Assembly: GCA_963556145.1 (NCBI GenBank)
Contig: OY744472.1
Coordinates: 3,038,001 to 3,102,000 of the forward strand
Origin: Hygrocybe punicea
Taxonomy: Eukaryota > Basidiomycota > Agaricomycetes > Agaricales > Hygrophoraceae
Direction of reading: 5' to 3'
Length of the DNA stretch: 64,000 nt
The translations under genes and the position numbers were made by a program. Below the pieces are notes generated by a model. The model made no database searches, was not told the origin of the DNA, and was given only the letters and a program-made list of their open reading frames with translations. Position 1 is the first letter of the stretch. Each line of letters begins with the position of its first letter. Below, in pieces: positions 43,190 through 53,400 of this stretch.

Positions 43190-44755
43190 GTATGTGAGTG
43201 CATTGGGCGTATGGGTTCTATGTCGTGTGGGTTGATATGAAAGAGGTGGGTGAGTGTGTGGAGGGGGGATCTGTGTCTGGCGATGAGGTGTTTCGCACAA
43301 CGCCGTATAAGAGCGTGTAGTGGGTGTGAGGCGGGGAGGGATGCCATTCTGATGACTGATCTGTGACAAACTTTGTGCATTAGTAAGTCGATGGGCAGAA
43401 TGCCAGCGTGGAGATCAAGTAGGTCATTTGGAGTAGATCTGAGCGCTCCAGTGATGGGTATAGATGCCAGGCGTTGGGATTTTGTGAGCTCGCGCATCGC
43501 TCTGACTGAGCCTTTTCTATGGGTGCCGCTTGTCGTCTTGTGGACTGGGGTGTACCAAACGTCGGCTGCATAAGTCATTTTTGGGATAGCCACGGCCGTA
43601 TATAACCGTCGCATTAGCTTTCCGGGGACACCTGATTCGGGCCGTGCTATTCTGCGAAAGAGATGGATCCATTTGGTGGTCTTGGCGATAGCGTGTTCTC
43701 GCTGTTCGTGCCATCGGAGGTGCTGGTCCATGATGATGCCAAGGAAACGATGTGTCTTGACGGGTTTAATGAGGGTGTCGTTGAGCGCGAGTGGGGGCCT
43801 CGAAATGTTGGTGCGCTGTGAGAAGTCTATCAGCGCGAATTTGCTGGTTTCAAATTTAGAATTGTGGTCCTTGGACCAGGTGAAGGCTCCATCTTGCTTT
43901 GTCATGATGTTTTTGATGAGTCTGTTGGTTGTCGTGAAGTTTTTGCCCTCTACGTATATGGCGGCATCGCCTACGAATGCCACAGCGAGTTCGTGTTTGC
44001 CTATGGGGATGTTGAGTAAGTCAGCGTTATAGAATAAATATATTATCATGGATATCGGGTCGCCTTGGCCGATGCCATTTTTGAGGAGGATCGGGCCGGA
44101 GATATAGTCATCGAAGGCGAGGTGGGTTGTGCGGTCCGTTAGGATGTTGTTGATAAGTTCGATAATGGGTTCGGGGATGCGTCTTTTTCTCATGTTGTGG
44201 AGCAGCCGCTCCGTGACCGCGTTTGGAAATGCCCCTTCGATATCCAAAAATAGGATTGCGGCTACTCTTTTGTTCCGCCAAGCATGTTTGATGCGATGAA
44301 CTAGGACATGCATGGAGTCGGTAGTGGTTCGTCCGGGTCGCCCGCCGAAGTGGTGGGAGGGTAGGAGTTGGTGTTCTTCGACCATGGTCGTTATGGTTTC
44401 TGCAATGATAGAAGTCAGTAGTTTTGGGAGGGTATTGAGTAATATGATGGGGCGATAGGCTTTGGGGATGTCATATCTTGGTTTATCCGGTTTGCATAGC
44501 GCGCTGGTGATGGAGTCCTTCCATGGGGCGTAATATATGTTGAGTGTGAGAATGGCGTTGAAGATGTTGTGGATGTGGTCCGAAATGAGTGCTGTGCATT
44601 CTTTGAGTACAATGTTGGGGATACCGTCCGGGCCCGGGGCTTTGAAGGGGAGAATTTTGGCGAGGTGTTTGAAGATAAGGTCTTTGGAGATGTGTGTCGT
44701 GTAGGGGACTCGATCTGGGTATAAGTAGTCTATTGGGACCGAGGAGTGTTCAGGT
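43190..44755 (-). pseudogene. LINE ORF2, reverse transcriptase
   Basis: Motifs in order: PFKAPGPDGIPNIVLKE, AYRPIILLNTLPKLL, FGGRPGRTTTDSMH, ILFLDIEGAFPNAV, GIGQGDPISMIIYLF and AVAFVGDAAIYV. The last should be the F-V-D-D catalytic box; here the first Asp is Gly (codon GGC, 43969-43971 on plus), which should abolish activity. The other catalytic Asp (LDIEGAF) is present. It enters out of frame from the endonuclease at the G9 run 44756-44764. Confidence 0.9.
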
Positions 44756-44764
44756 GGGGGGGGG

Positions 44765-46102
44765 AAAGAAGGAGTTAGCGATGGCCCGGCTCTTGTCTTC
44801 GTTCGACGTTGCGTAAGTTATGTGGCCGTCCGGGTGGATTATTTCCAAGGTGGGGATGGAACACTTGCCGCCGTCTCCTCTGGGGTTGTCGCTGATGGGA
44901 TTGGATACACACTTGTTAATCGTCCAGAGGTCGTCGTCGCTGGCTTCATCGAGGAAGGCTGACCAGTGCTTTTCTTTGGCTTTGAGGATTTCATTACCGT
45001 ATAGGTTGCGTGCGGCCCTGTGTTCATCGTGGCTGGGGTGAGCGGCATCTATTCGGTGCTTATAGGATAGTCGACTTAGCCTGTTTTTATCTCGTTTGAG
45101 CTGGTTTAGTTGCGGAGTCCACCATCGTTTTGAGTGCGGGCATGGTGTGGAAATGGGGACTACGGCTTTGATAGTTGACTGTAGTACGTTGGTCAGTGTG
45201 GATATGGCGTCGTCTAGTTGTTGTTGGGAGGTAATGGGGGCTGTAGGGGGGTGTTGTCGTAGTTGAGTGTCGAGGTGGGTGCGAAAGGTGTCCCAGTTTG
45301 TGTTGCGAAAGTTTCGTGATGGTTTGTCAGGTCTTAGTTGTGGGTGGAGAACGATGGAGGTGGATATTGGTATGTGGTCGGTGCCGGTTGGGCGTAGTTC
45401 TGGTCTGGTATTACAGGAAAGTATAAGATTGCTTGTTTTGGCGGTGCAGAAGACGTTGTCTGTTCTGGTCCAATTCTTCGTTGCCATGGATTCGAGGGTA
45501 GGGAGGTTTTTGGGTAGCGTCATTATCATGTCACAGTCGGCCGTGGCTTCGATGAGTAGTCTTGCTTGGGCTAGGGCGTTGGCGGTGAATAGGTGATGGT
45601 TTCGCTCTTCATCCCATAGAGGGTGGTGTCTATTGAAGTCGCCGCACCATAGCATATGGTCCGTGTCTTGTTGGTGGAGGGTCGCTTCATGGGTTTGGGC
45701 GAAGGTGTGGAGGGTGTTGAGCGTGTCGGAGTGATGGCAATCATTATAAATGTTGAAGATGGAGAAGTTGCCTGTTGGGCTTTTGATTTGGATCGCCGTG
45801 AGGTCGTTGGAGCCATGGATTTTTATCTGTTCCCAGTAGTTGGTGTTGAGTTTGGTGTTAACGAAGATTACTGATCGGGTGGGTGCTTCGGAGGTGAGTC
45901 GGTCGGGTGGGTATATGACTCTCCAGTTGTGTGTGGCTTTCATATTACCGTAGTAGTCGAAGTACGGTTCCTGTATCAGCAGAATGTCGCATTTAGTGTG
46001 GATTAGCGAATTAATGAGATCCCAGTGAGCTTTGGCGGATTTGTTGAGGTTTATTTGCCAGACGTTTAGCTGTGTTGGCTGGGGGTGTGGGTGTTCAGGC
46101 AT
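44765..46102 (-). CDS. LINE ORF2, AP-endonuclease domain
   Basis: APE-type nuclease that nicks the target. Visible: QINLNKSAKAHWDL, LLIQEPYFDYYGN, MLWCGDFNRHHPLW and TDHIPISTSI. The ATG at 46102 overlaps the ORF1 stop in the string ATGCCTGA. The frame reaches 44750 only because of the homopolymer frameshift at 44756-44764; coding sense ends before it. Confidence 0.9.
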
Positions 46103-48017
46103 TAGTCGAGGGTACTAGGTGGGAAGTACTGCCTGCTCGGTTGTCGTTCTGTGTGGGAATGTGGGGGGGTGGGTCGACGGGGGCGACGAGTGGTTCGTCT
46201 CCCCATGCTCGAGAGGGTGGGATGGAGGTGGTGTGATGTGGTGGTGGTTGCTTCTCGAAATTGATAGTGGTTTGTCGGGTGGGTCTGGACTGGTGCCTGG
46301 AGGAGGAGGAGGGGGGGGGGGGTTGGTTGCGTGGAGGGGGGTTCAGTGGTAGGTCGAAGATGGAGTGGGGAGGGGAGTAGTGTCGTGCAGCCGGGGAGAG
46401 AGGGGGGAGCGGGTAGGGAGAACGCTGTCTGTTCGGGATCGTTGAGTCGAGATTAGTAGGGGGGTGACGGTCGGATCGTGTTGGGGGGGTGGCAGTGGTG
46501 GAAGGTAAGGAATTGGGAGCTTTGGAGTAATTGTTGGGGTACGGGGATTGGGTCCATTTTTCGGCCGTGGGGAAGTAAGGTAAGAGGTTTTCCGGATTGC
46601 AATTATCCGCGTCTTTACATTTTTGGATGAATGTAGGACAGTTACGGTCCCAGCTAGTGTGACCGCGTTGCCTGCAGGGAGTGCAGTAGGGGCGTGAGGG
46701 GTTGTCGCAGGATGAGGTTCGATGGTGATCTCCACATGTGCCGCAGGTGTCGATATCCGCTGGGCATCGTGCTGCGGTGTGGTTCCATTGATGGCATCGG
46801 AGACAGCGTAAGGGTTCTTTTTTGCATTTATTGGCATTAATTCTTTTGTGGCAGACGTAGAAGCTGTTCGCTAGAATTTTGTTCGCCGTTTCGGGGGAGT
46901 TGAAGGTGAATATGGCGTGGCCACATGTTTGGTTGGGTGAGTGGCGGTCCTTTGGTTTAATCCAGTTGGCTCGTTTTATGGAGTTTTCAGGTAGGTTGTT
47001 GGTTTCTTCGATTTCCCTGAGATGTTCGGGTGTTTCCGGGTCGAAAGTTAGTGGGATGAAGAATGCTAGGATGGCGTAAGTGCGGCGCTTGATTGAAGCG
47101 TTGTGTCCAAAGTTGGTGAGGAAGGTGGTGAGGTGTTGGTCGTTGTGTAGCCATAGAGCGGTGTCGTTAGAGTTAGCCTCCAGTAGGATACCTCCGTTTC
47201 GTAGTCTGGTGACGCCTAGGAACTTGGATGTAGGAGGGGGGGCTGTGGATTGGAGGGCTGCATTGGCTTTTTCTGTTAGTTTTGCCAGGCTGATATCTAG
47301 CGCCTTTTTTGTTTCGGGCGAGTCTTCGACGTCGAGGAGGAATTGGCGGGCTTGTAACTGTTCTTTGGCTGTTATGCGCGGGTCTTTATGAGTGAGGGTG
47401 GGATGTGAGTTTTGGGATAGTACTGCGTCTTTGTATGATGTGGTAGTGGATTCGAGCGTGGTCGAGGTTTTGGTGAGGTTTGCTACCGCTTGTTGTAGTT
47501 GGGTTTTGGCGTCTGTGAGGCTGGTTTCGATGTGCTCTGTAATTTTTCCTGAGATGGTTTCCAAAATGGGTTCCATCGCACGTCCGAGGGAGTCGTGAAA
47601 GTCTCCCACCTGTCGTTTAAGCTCAGTTGTAATGGCGTCGACCAAAGTGTCAGTTCTGAGGCTAATTTCTATGGAGTCCAAGAGAATAGCTACCGATCGG
47701 ATGGCGTTGAGCGTGGTGGGTGTGATGGGGCAATTTTCCATGGTGGTGATTTGTATAAGTATGTCCGAAAGTGTGGGGATGTTGAGGTGTTGTTCGTGGT
47801 GGAGGAGTGAGTTGGTGGTGAGGAAGTTGACGGCTTGTGTTTTGGTTTCCGGTTCAGTTTGCGGGGGTGCATTGTTGACGAGGTTGTGTTCTCGTGTAGC
47901 GGCGGTTCTCGCTGCCCTTGTTTCTGGGGGGGAAGAGATTACCGTTTGTGGCAACTTACCGCGTTTGTTTTTGGATGGACCCTCGTTGGTGGTTGTCCAT
48001 TGCCGTATGCCGCTCAT
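46095..48017 (-). CDS. LINE ORF1 (Gag-like, zinc knuckles)
   Basis: About 640 codons from MSGIRQWTTTNEG. The first third is Ser/Thr-rich with a helical segment (AMEPILETISGKITEHIETS). The middle carries an RNA-binding-like region. Three Cys/His knuckles lie at about residues 400-465: CLRCHQWNHTAARC, CGTCGDHHRTSSC, CTPCRQRGHTSWDRNC. The tail is Pro-rich and disordered. This is the nucleic-acid-binding protein of the LINE particle. It appears intact, despite a long G/C run near 46308-46321 inside it. Confidence 0.9.
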   Translation of the reverse strand: MSGIRQWTTTNEGPSKNKRGKLPQTVISSPPETRAARTAATREHNLVNNAPPQTEPETKTQAVNFLTTNSLLHHEQHLNIPTLSDILIQITTMENCPITPTTLNAIRSVAILLDSIEISLRTDTLVDAITTELKRQVGDFHDSLGRAMEPILETISGKITEHIETSLTDAKTQLQQAVANLTKTSTTLESTTTSYKDAVLSQNSHPTLTHKDPRITAKEQLQARQFLLDVEDSPETKKALDISLAKLTEKANAALQSTAPPPTSKFLGVTRLRNGGILLEANSNDTALWLHNDQHLTTFLTNFGHNASIKRRTYAILAFFIPLTFDPETPEHLREIEETNNLPENSIKRANWIKPKDRHSPNQTCGHAIFTFNSPETANKILANSFYVCHKRINANKCKKEPLRCLRCHQWNHTAARCPADIDTCGTCGDHHRTSSCDNPSRPYCTPCRQRGHTSWDRNCPTFIQKCKDADNCNPENLLPYFPTAEKWTQSPYPNNYSKAPNSLPSTTATPPTRSDRHPPTNLDSTIPNRQRSPYPLPPLSPAARHYSPPHSIFDLPLNPPPRNQPPPPSSSSRHQSRPTRQTTINFEKQPPPHHTTSIPPSRAWGDEPLVAPVDPPPHIPTQNDNRAGSTSHLVPSTNA

Positions 48018-48151
48018 GTCTCTTACTTTTAGTCTAATATAGTGTGGGTTGTGCTAGTATCAGGGGTGGTATAATGAAGCGCCCGAACTTATGCTGAGGA
48101 CTCTTTTGGGGTCCCAGCCGGGGTACCACGCGGTAAGAGTTCAAGGACCGT

Positions 48152-48165
48152 CCACTCTAAATATT
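48152..48165. repeat. LINE target site duplication, right copy
   Basis: Partner of 41623-41636. Confidence 0.95.
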
Positions 48166-48679
48166 AATATTACAATTCGGGTACATTGTTGTACAACTGT
48201 TTTTGAAAACCTTGATAGACTAAGGGGCGTAAGCGGTTACAGAATGGCGGTAAAGGGTGGGGGGTTAGGGAACGGTGAGATGGATGTTATTATCGAAATC
48301 GGAAAAATGTTTTGTTTTCGACTTTGACAAACCGGCAAGCTGAAGAGAAAGTTGGCCCGGAGGTTCGGCTTGACGGTGCCAGATGGGAAAGTGCTGACTA
48401 AGCAGAAAAGCCCAAGATCGGCGATTTTGGAAGAGGTGCCGAAGGAGGACCAAATGGAGAAGAAGGTCAGCGTGGCGAAAACAAAATATTTTGAGCACAA
48501 GGTAAGACTCAGAATCAGAAAAGAGGGCCGTATGGCAATCGGGCACGAATCCGAGTATACCAAATGGAGCTCAAGCTCACAACAGGCAGATTGCGATCGA
48601 TCATAATACGGCTTCCCCAAACGAGGTTGAGATCCATCAGGTGGTTTGCAGTATGTGTATACGGGCATGTATGGCATGA
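48166..48679. other. Host sequence right of the LINE; possible 3' region of the YR element
   Basis: Open frames on both strands (48352-48606 plus; 48237-48677 minus) without recognised family. It follows the recombinase stop codon, so it may be the untranslated end of the YR retroelement into which the LINE inserted. Confidence 0.4.
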
Positions 48680-49966
48680 TTATTCATCTATTACTAACAA
48701 CTTTGGTATGTTATTTCTGGTACGGAATTCTTCTAAGGAGACTGCAAGTTCTTGGATTCGTTGCTTTTTGTAAGCTTTAGTGATATTCATGGGCAGGATT
48801 TCTTCGATGCAGCGCCAGTACAAGAGGAATGCGAGTGATGTCCAACCACCGACGGCTGCTACGATTTCTGGGGGAGTGCCGGCAAGGAGTAGTTCAGAGG
48901 CACCGCCGATGCGGAAGCTGTGTCCGAGAATGAGAGAGAGGGAGGCTGAGGACCATATCTTGGTACAGAAAGCGAGAAAGTTGTGCTTGAGAAGGTGGGA
49001 CCATTGCCCATTCTTGTTGAGAAATGCGAAAAAGGGGGCATGTGCAGGTACGTTGGCGTTGATGAGCAAGTGGTTCTGGAGAGCTTTTACGGGGCATAGA
49101 GGGTCATTTCGTGCTGTGAGGATGATGGTTCCTCCTTCTTCGTTGGTGGATTTCGTCCATGGGATGTGGAAGGAGGCGAAGGACGATTGGTCCGGGTTGG
49201 ATTTGAAGGTGACGGTGGTGGAGCGGGGGGCATGGAATTTGGGGTCGAAGGCCACTATGGAGGGGATGGTTGTTTCTCCAAGGCGGTGACAGCCCCAGAA
49301 AGTCGTAGTGGCGACGGCCCAGATGGCTGCATGGAGGGGGTTGGAAAGGTCGAGGGCACTTAGCAGGCAAGTTAGGTGCTCCGTGGTGACAGGGGAGCGT
49401 TTTTTCTTGTGGAAGGTAGAGCCTTCTTTGTTTGCCGTGGTGTGGGCCATTTGGACCCAACGCGAGTCGCCATTCCAGGGGGCGTCGTTGGTTTCATGCC
49501 AGGCTCTGATGCCGGAGAGCCATGATTTGATTGTGCGGCCGGAGACTTGTGCGGAGTGGACACTAATGAAGGCGGCGAGGAGGATGTGGGAAGCGGGCAT
49601 GCGGTCGGATTTGGGGATGCCGTGTTGGTCGCAGAATTGGGTAAAGCAAAGGAGGCCGGCGCCATAGGAGGTCTTTGTGGCGGGGGCAAAGGATGCATGG
49701 ATGGTGTGGAAGGTGAGGTCTGCTACATCTTCGGGGAGGGAATTTCTGACAGCGTGTTGGAAACGTAGGGAGTGTGGGGTTGACCAGTAGCGCAGGCGGT
49801 CGGCCGCGGCGACGTGGGGTCTAGAGAGGTTAGGAGTGATGTTTCGACTGGCCTGCGGTTTGCGGGGGTTGATGGTTCGAGCTGTAGGGGTGCACGGTGG
49901 TAGGCTAGGTGGAGTTGGGAGAGAGTGAGCCCGAGGGCGCGGCCGACGGGGTTTGGGTTTCTCCAT
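48680..49966 (-). CDS. Tyrosine recombinase domain of YR retroelement
   Basis: About 428 codons. After a basic N-terminus there is a SAM-like core-binding region (APATKTSYGAGLLCFTQFC). The catalytic residues are Arg in FWGCHRLGETTI, His and Arg in LGHSFRIGGASELLLAG, and Tyr in LAFLLYWRC, giving the R-H-R-Y set. It integrates circular cDNA by site-specific recombination. An upstream AG at 49967-49968 directly before ATGGAG allows in-frame splicing from the RNase H exon, so it is probably the C-terminus of Pol and not a separate protein. Confidence 0.92.
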   Translation of the reverse strand: MEKPKPRRPRPRAHSLPTPPSLPPCTPTARTINPRKPQASRNITPNLSRPHVAAADRLRYWSTPHSLRFQHAVRNSLPEDVADLTFHTIHASFAPATKTSYGAGLLCFTQFCDQHGIPKSDRMPASHILLAAFISVHSAQVSGRTIKSWLSGIRAWHETNDAPWNGDSRWVQMAHTTANKEGSTFHKKKRSPVTTEHLTCLLSALDLSNPLHAAIWAVATTTFWGCHRLGETTIPSIVAFDPKFHAPRSTTVTFKSNPDQSSFASFHIPWTKSTNEEGGTIILTARNDPLCPVKALQNHLLINANVPAHAPFFAFLNKNGQWSHLLKHNFLAFCTKIWSSASLSLILGHSFRIGGASELLLAGTPPEIVAAVGGWTSLAFLLYWRCIEEILPMNITKAYKKQRIQELAVSLEEFRTRNNIPKLLVIDE

Positions 49967-50077
49967 CTGAGGTACCTCCTCTACAGTCGCGGCAGCACTT
50001 GCTGCCGCAGTGTTCCAAGATTTATATCTGGGTTACGGGTTAATGGGGGAGGAGGGGTAGTGGGGGGGTAGTCATAC
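49967..50077 (-). other. Probable intron 2 of YR retroelement pol (111 nt)
   Basis: Donor CAG|GTATGA and acceptor ACCTCAG|ATGGAG. It joins FVHVQ to MEKPKP in phase 0. Contains a C-rich tract. Confidence 0.7.
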
Positions 50078-51262
50078 CTGTACATGAACGAAAAAGGGGC
50101 GGAGCTCTTCAGGGAGCTGGAAAGACGAGAAGAGGCGGTTAGCCTTGGGGCCTTCAATACCGCGCAATATCGGGTCGGCTGGGTTTAGCGGGGATTCTAT
50201 GTATTGGAGGGATAGGGAGATGTTGGAGGCAGAGAGGACGGAGGCGGAGCAGCGGATCAACAGATTGACTTCGAAGTTGCGGCTGCGACCCTTGTCGAAG
50301 GCGGCAATGATACCTTGGTTGTCGGAATGGATGAGTAGGTTGCAGTTCGATAGGTTGTGTTCTTCGATAATGTAAATGAGGAGTTCGAGGGCGACGCCTT
50401 CGAGCCAGCCAATATCTCTTGAGGGGCCGATCCAATCTGGGGTGAGTTTCCAGGCATCCCATTTGCCTTGGAAGAGGATCCCAATGCCCCAGGAAGTGGA
50501 TGCATCAACAAAAAGAAGGAGGTCCGTGATGGGGCCTCTGGGGCGGAGAGATCGAAAGGCGTCGGGGTGGGATAGAGTTTCGGTCCACCATTTGAGGTCG
50601 GAGATGAGGGATTTGGGCGAGAAGTGGCGGGTGAATGTGTCACCTTTGAAAGAGGCAATGAAGTTTGAAAGGGAGGCAAGGCGGGAGCGGCCATCAGGGT
50701 ATACGAAGGCGATGTGACATAGGGAGCCATGTATTTTCATGACGTCTAGGATTTGGCAGCGGTTGGTTGAGAAGGAAGTGATGAAGGAGGATGAACGGAG
50801 GAGGAATTTTTTTTGTTTTGGTTCGGGGAGGGAGACTTGCTTGGAGTCGATGTTCCATAGGAAGCCGAGGTAGGTAAACCAGGAATTGAAATCTTGGCCT
50901 TTATCGGGGTGCCAGGGGATTTGGAGAGGGGCGATGCGCTGTAGGGCGCTAGCACGGTCATAGGGGTAAGTGTAAGGGGGGGTGGAGCCAGTAATGGGGG
51001 TGCGGAAAATGGAGAGGTCATCTTCGTATTTATTAATGGGTCGGACACCTTCGGACATCCAGATATTGACGCCGGCATTGGAGATCATACCGGCGTTGCT
51101 GCTCGAGGATGAGCATCCGAAGGGGCAAATGTGGTCTGGGTAGAAGCCTAGGGTGCTTTGTACTACGAACCATGGTTTATGTTCGGGGTGGATGGGACAA
51201 GTACGGTGGAATTTTGCGATGTTGAGGGTCATCGCTTGTGTTCCAGGTGGAGCGTTTGCGAT
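50078..51262 (-). CDS. YR retroelement RT palm and RNase H
   Basis: Begins after intron 1 with IANAPPGTQAMTLNIAKFHR, continues with HICPFGCSSSSSNAG and the catalytic YEDD (INKYEDDLSIF). The connection is followed by RNase H: LLLFVDASTSWGIG, GWLEGVALELL, LLIHSDNQGII. All expected acidic residues are present. It is read in one open frame to the donor at 50077. Confidence 0.9.
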
Positions 51263-51446
51263 CTATGGGTAGGGGTGTGAGCACCAGAATGGGTGACGGG
51301 TGCCAGAATGGGCAATAAGGGAAAAAAGTGGCCAGGATAGGCGATGACGGGTGCCAGAAGTTGGCAACGTACACCAAAATGGGTGTAAAGGTACCCTCAT
51401 GGGTAGGGAGTGCGACCCTAATGGGTATCGAGGAGAAGGGACTTAC
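51263..51446 (-). other. Probable intron 1 of YR retroelement pol (184 nt), hairpin array
   Basis: Donor ATA|GTAAGT, acceptor CCCATAG|ATCGC, phase 0; splicing gives SEISEI joined to IANAPPGTQA, the expected RT sequence. Inside are about seven units of roughly 20-25 bases, each a small inverted repeat such as CACCCATTCTGGTG or TACCCATGAGGGTA. Confidence 0.8.
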
Positions 51447-52058
51447 TATCTCTGAAATCTCGGAGACGGACGCAAAGCGGGTGGGGAATTTGGCGTTGTC
51501 AACGAAGTGGTTGGTAGAGGGGTGCAGACAGTCGCCTTTGGATAGGTGGCAGCAGATTCTGAGTTTGTCTGGTAGGCCGTCTGGTTGGGGTTGGGAGTCG
51601 ACAATGATTGGGGATGATTGGAACGGTCCTTTGAGGATGTCTTCCATTTCTTCGCGTGAGAATGGGCCACTCATGCGTTGGGATTTGACTTCGTCTATAA
51701 GGTATTCTTGGATGTAGTCGCTGTGCAGGGAGGTGGAAGGGTGGTTTGGGAAGATTACGGTTTTTAGGAGGGGTGGGAATTCGGCCATCGGGAAGCCGTG
51801 TTTGAGGTTGCGAACTAAGAAAGGGTATTTATGAGAGAGGTCATGTTTGTCTAGGAAAAATGCGAAAGCGTCTGTGGAGTATGGCATTAGAATGCGTGAA
51901 AAGATGGCCTCGTGGGTGTTAGAGCGGGGAAATGGGGTTGGGCGTGGGATCATATCTTTGAGGAAGTCATGTTTGGGATCATGGAAGTCGAGGAGTCGTA
52001 GGGACGTGATGTCAGAGCTTTTTGGCAGGTTCTTTGCAGCAGGTCCAGGAGAAGGAGG
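51447..52058 (-). CDS. YR retroelement RT, N-terminal part
   Basis: The frame carries KHDLSHKYPFLVRNLKHGFP, FSREEMEDILKGPFQSSPII and KLRICCHLSKGD, the fingers region of DIRS-type reverse transcriptases. It is open much further upstream (to 52487) but there overlaps gag in another phase, so the true entry point is probably near the gag stop at 52012. The pol frame is +1 relative to gag. Confidence 0.82.
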
Positions 52059-53400
52059 AATGAGATTTTTCTCCACAGAAGGTGCAACGGTGTGTGCGTT
52101 TGTCTCCGTGGGTGCAGCCTGCGGCTTTGCCTTTGAAGTTCCAGATCCTACAGAAGGTGAAAGCGCCTCTGATGGCGATGATATCGTTGTCGCGAATGCA
52201 AGAGTAGAGGGCGGAGCCGTCTTCGAAGGAAGTAGCGGTACAGTTCGGGAAGAAGTGCCCCCCACGACAGCAGATGAGGCAGATGGCAGACGAGGGGTCG
52301 CCACCGCTGCCTTTGCGAAAGGGCTGCGATGGGCGGGAGGAGCCAGAGGCCAAAGGGCAGTCGGGGAGGGAAGGTTTGTGGGTGAACGAGGGGGCGGAGG
52401 ATCGCCAGGACGGGATAAAGGGAGTGGCAGGGCGTTCAGATTTTTTGATGACGAAGAGCATTTTTTGTTTCTCGTATTCTTTGTCATATAAATTAGCTGA
52501 GTATGTGAAGGGGAGGGAATTATAGTCTTTTCTCATATGAATGTCAAGTTCGAGGATGGCAGGGAAGTATTCAACTGCGTCTTCGCGGCTCTCGAAAAAT
52601 CCGAAGTGGGAGTCCCAGCGCGCGTACCAAGTGCCTTCTGATCCATCTTTGCCAGTTAGGGAGGCGAAGCGCACGTAATTGCGCAAGGCTTCGATCCATG
52701 CCTGGTGGGATAGATCGGTTTCTTTCCCGTATTTTGTCTCGAAGGCCTCGATGTCGAGGACTTGTGGAGATTTGGCACCAGGTTTGACGGGGTTGATTGT
52801 CCTAAGGGTTAAGGTACTGGAGTCGCGGTTAATAGCGCGGAGGGAGGCGTTGGTAAAAAGGGAGAGAGGTGAGTAAACACAGTATGTGGAAAGGTCGTAA
52901 TGAATTTGATGGAAACCCAGCGTGGTGGGGATACCAGGGATGATCTCTACTTCGCCGTCCGTATCTCTGTGTTGTTTCTTAGTTTTTTTGGGGGGAGAGT
53001 TGTCGAGATCGGAGTCCATACGGCGTTTCAGGAAAGCGGAAAAAAGTTCTTTCGAAACGGGGGAAAAAAGGGAAAGGGAGTTGTGAAGGGAGGAGGAAGG
53101 GGTGGGTGATTCTACGGTATCGGGGATGGTAATAAGGGAAGAATTTTGGGAAACGGGAAGGGAGGGGGAGTCAGGGTTGGCAAGAATATATGCGTGTTTC
53201 AAATCTCGTTCATTATTACGGTCTGTTTTCTCTTTGTTGATGGCGAGTTTTCGGAGGCGAGGGAGTTTCTTTAGGCATGCTGAGATGAAGGAGTTAAGGT
53301 GGGTTTTTGGAGTATGAGCGGGGGTGGAAGGAGGAGGAGGAGTGGGAGTGTCATTGCGAGGGGGAATTGCATTACTGGTGGAAGGAACGGAGGCCGTCAT
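52012..53400 (-). CDS. gag: YR retroelement Gag-like protein
   Basis: About 462 codons from MTASVPSTSNAIPP. A disordered N-terminus is followed by a fungal DIRS-type gag core (LGFHQIHYDLSTYCVYSPLS). Two Cys/His segments lie near the end: CLICCRGGHFFPNC, and CTHGDKRTHRCTFCGEKSHS leading to FSWTC. It binds the element RNA. The reading ends GCC AAA AAG CTC TGA, and the pol frame continues in +1 across this stop. Confidence 0.85.
   Translation of the reverse strand: MTASVPSTSNAIPPRNDTPTPPPPSTPAHTPKTHLNSFISACLKKLPRLRKLAINKEKTDRNNERDLKHAYILANPDSPSLPVSQNSSLITIPDTVESPTPSSSLHNSLSLFSPVSKELFSAFLKRRMDSDLDNSPPKKTKKQHRDTDGEVEIIPGIPTTLGFHQIHYDLSTYCVYSPLSLFTNASLRAINRDSSTLTLRTINPVKPGAKSPQVLDIEAFETKYGKETDLSHQAWIEALRNYVRFASLTGKDGSEGTWYARWDSHFGFFESREDAVEYFPAILELDIHMRKDYNSLPFTYSANLYDKEYEKQKMLFVIKKSERPATPFIPSWRSSAPSFTHKPSLPDCPLASGSSRPSQPFRKGSGGDPSSAICLICCRGGHFFPNCTATSFEDGSALYSCIRDNDIIAIRGAFTFCRIWNFKGKAAGCTHGDKRTHRCTFCGEKSHSSFSWTCCKEPAKKL

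Larger units (their letters stand above)
41637..48151 (-). mobile_element. Full-length RNase H-bearing LINE (6.5 kb, Tad1/I-like)
   Basis: Bounded by 14-bp target duplications. On the minus strand: 5' UTR 48018-48151, ORF1, ORF2 (endonuclease, reverse transcriptase, RNase H), 3' UTR 41676-42163 and an A-rich tail made of AAAAAATAAAA units (41637-41675). The target duplication plus full length points to a target-primed insertion of an intact parent. ORF2 is now broken by frameshifts in two G/C homopolymers and has a changed catalytic residue. Confidence 0.95.
48680..53400 (-). mobile_element. Tyrosine-recombinase retroelement (DIRS/Ngaro-like)
   Basis: Gene order gag, RT, RNase H, tyrosine recombinase on the minus strand. 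No DDE integrase or aspartic protease is present. The pol frame is joined by two likely introns (51263-51446 and 49967-50077). Terminal split repeats or an internal complementary region, expected for Ngaro or DIRS, could not be identified by eye, so the outer limits given are those of the coding region. No methyltransferase domain is seen, which favours Ngaro over DIRS. Confidence 0.85.
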
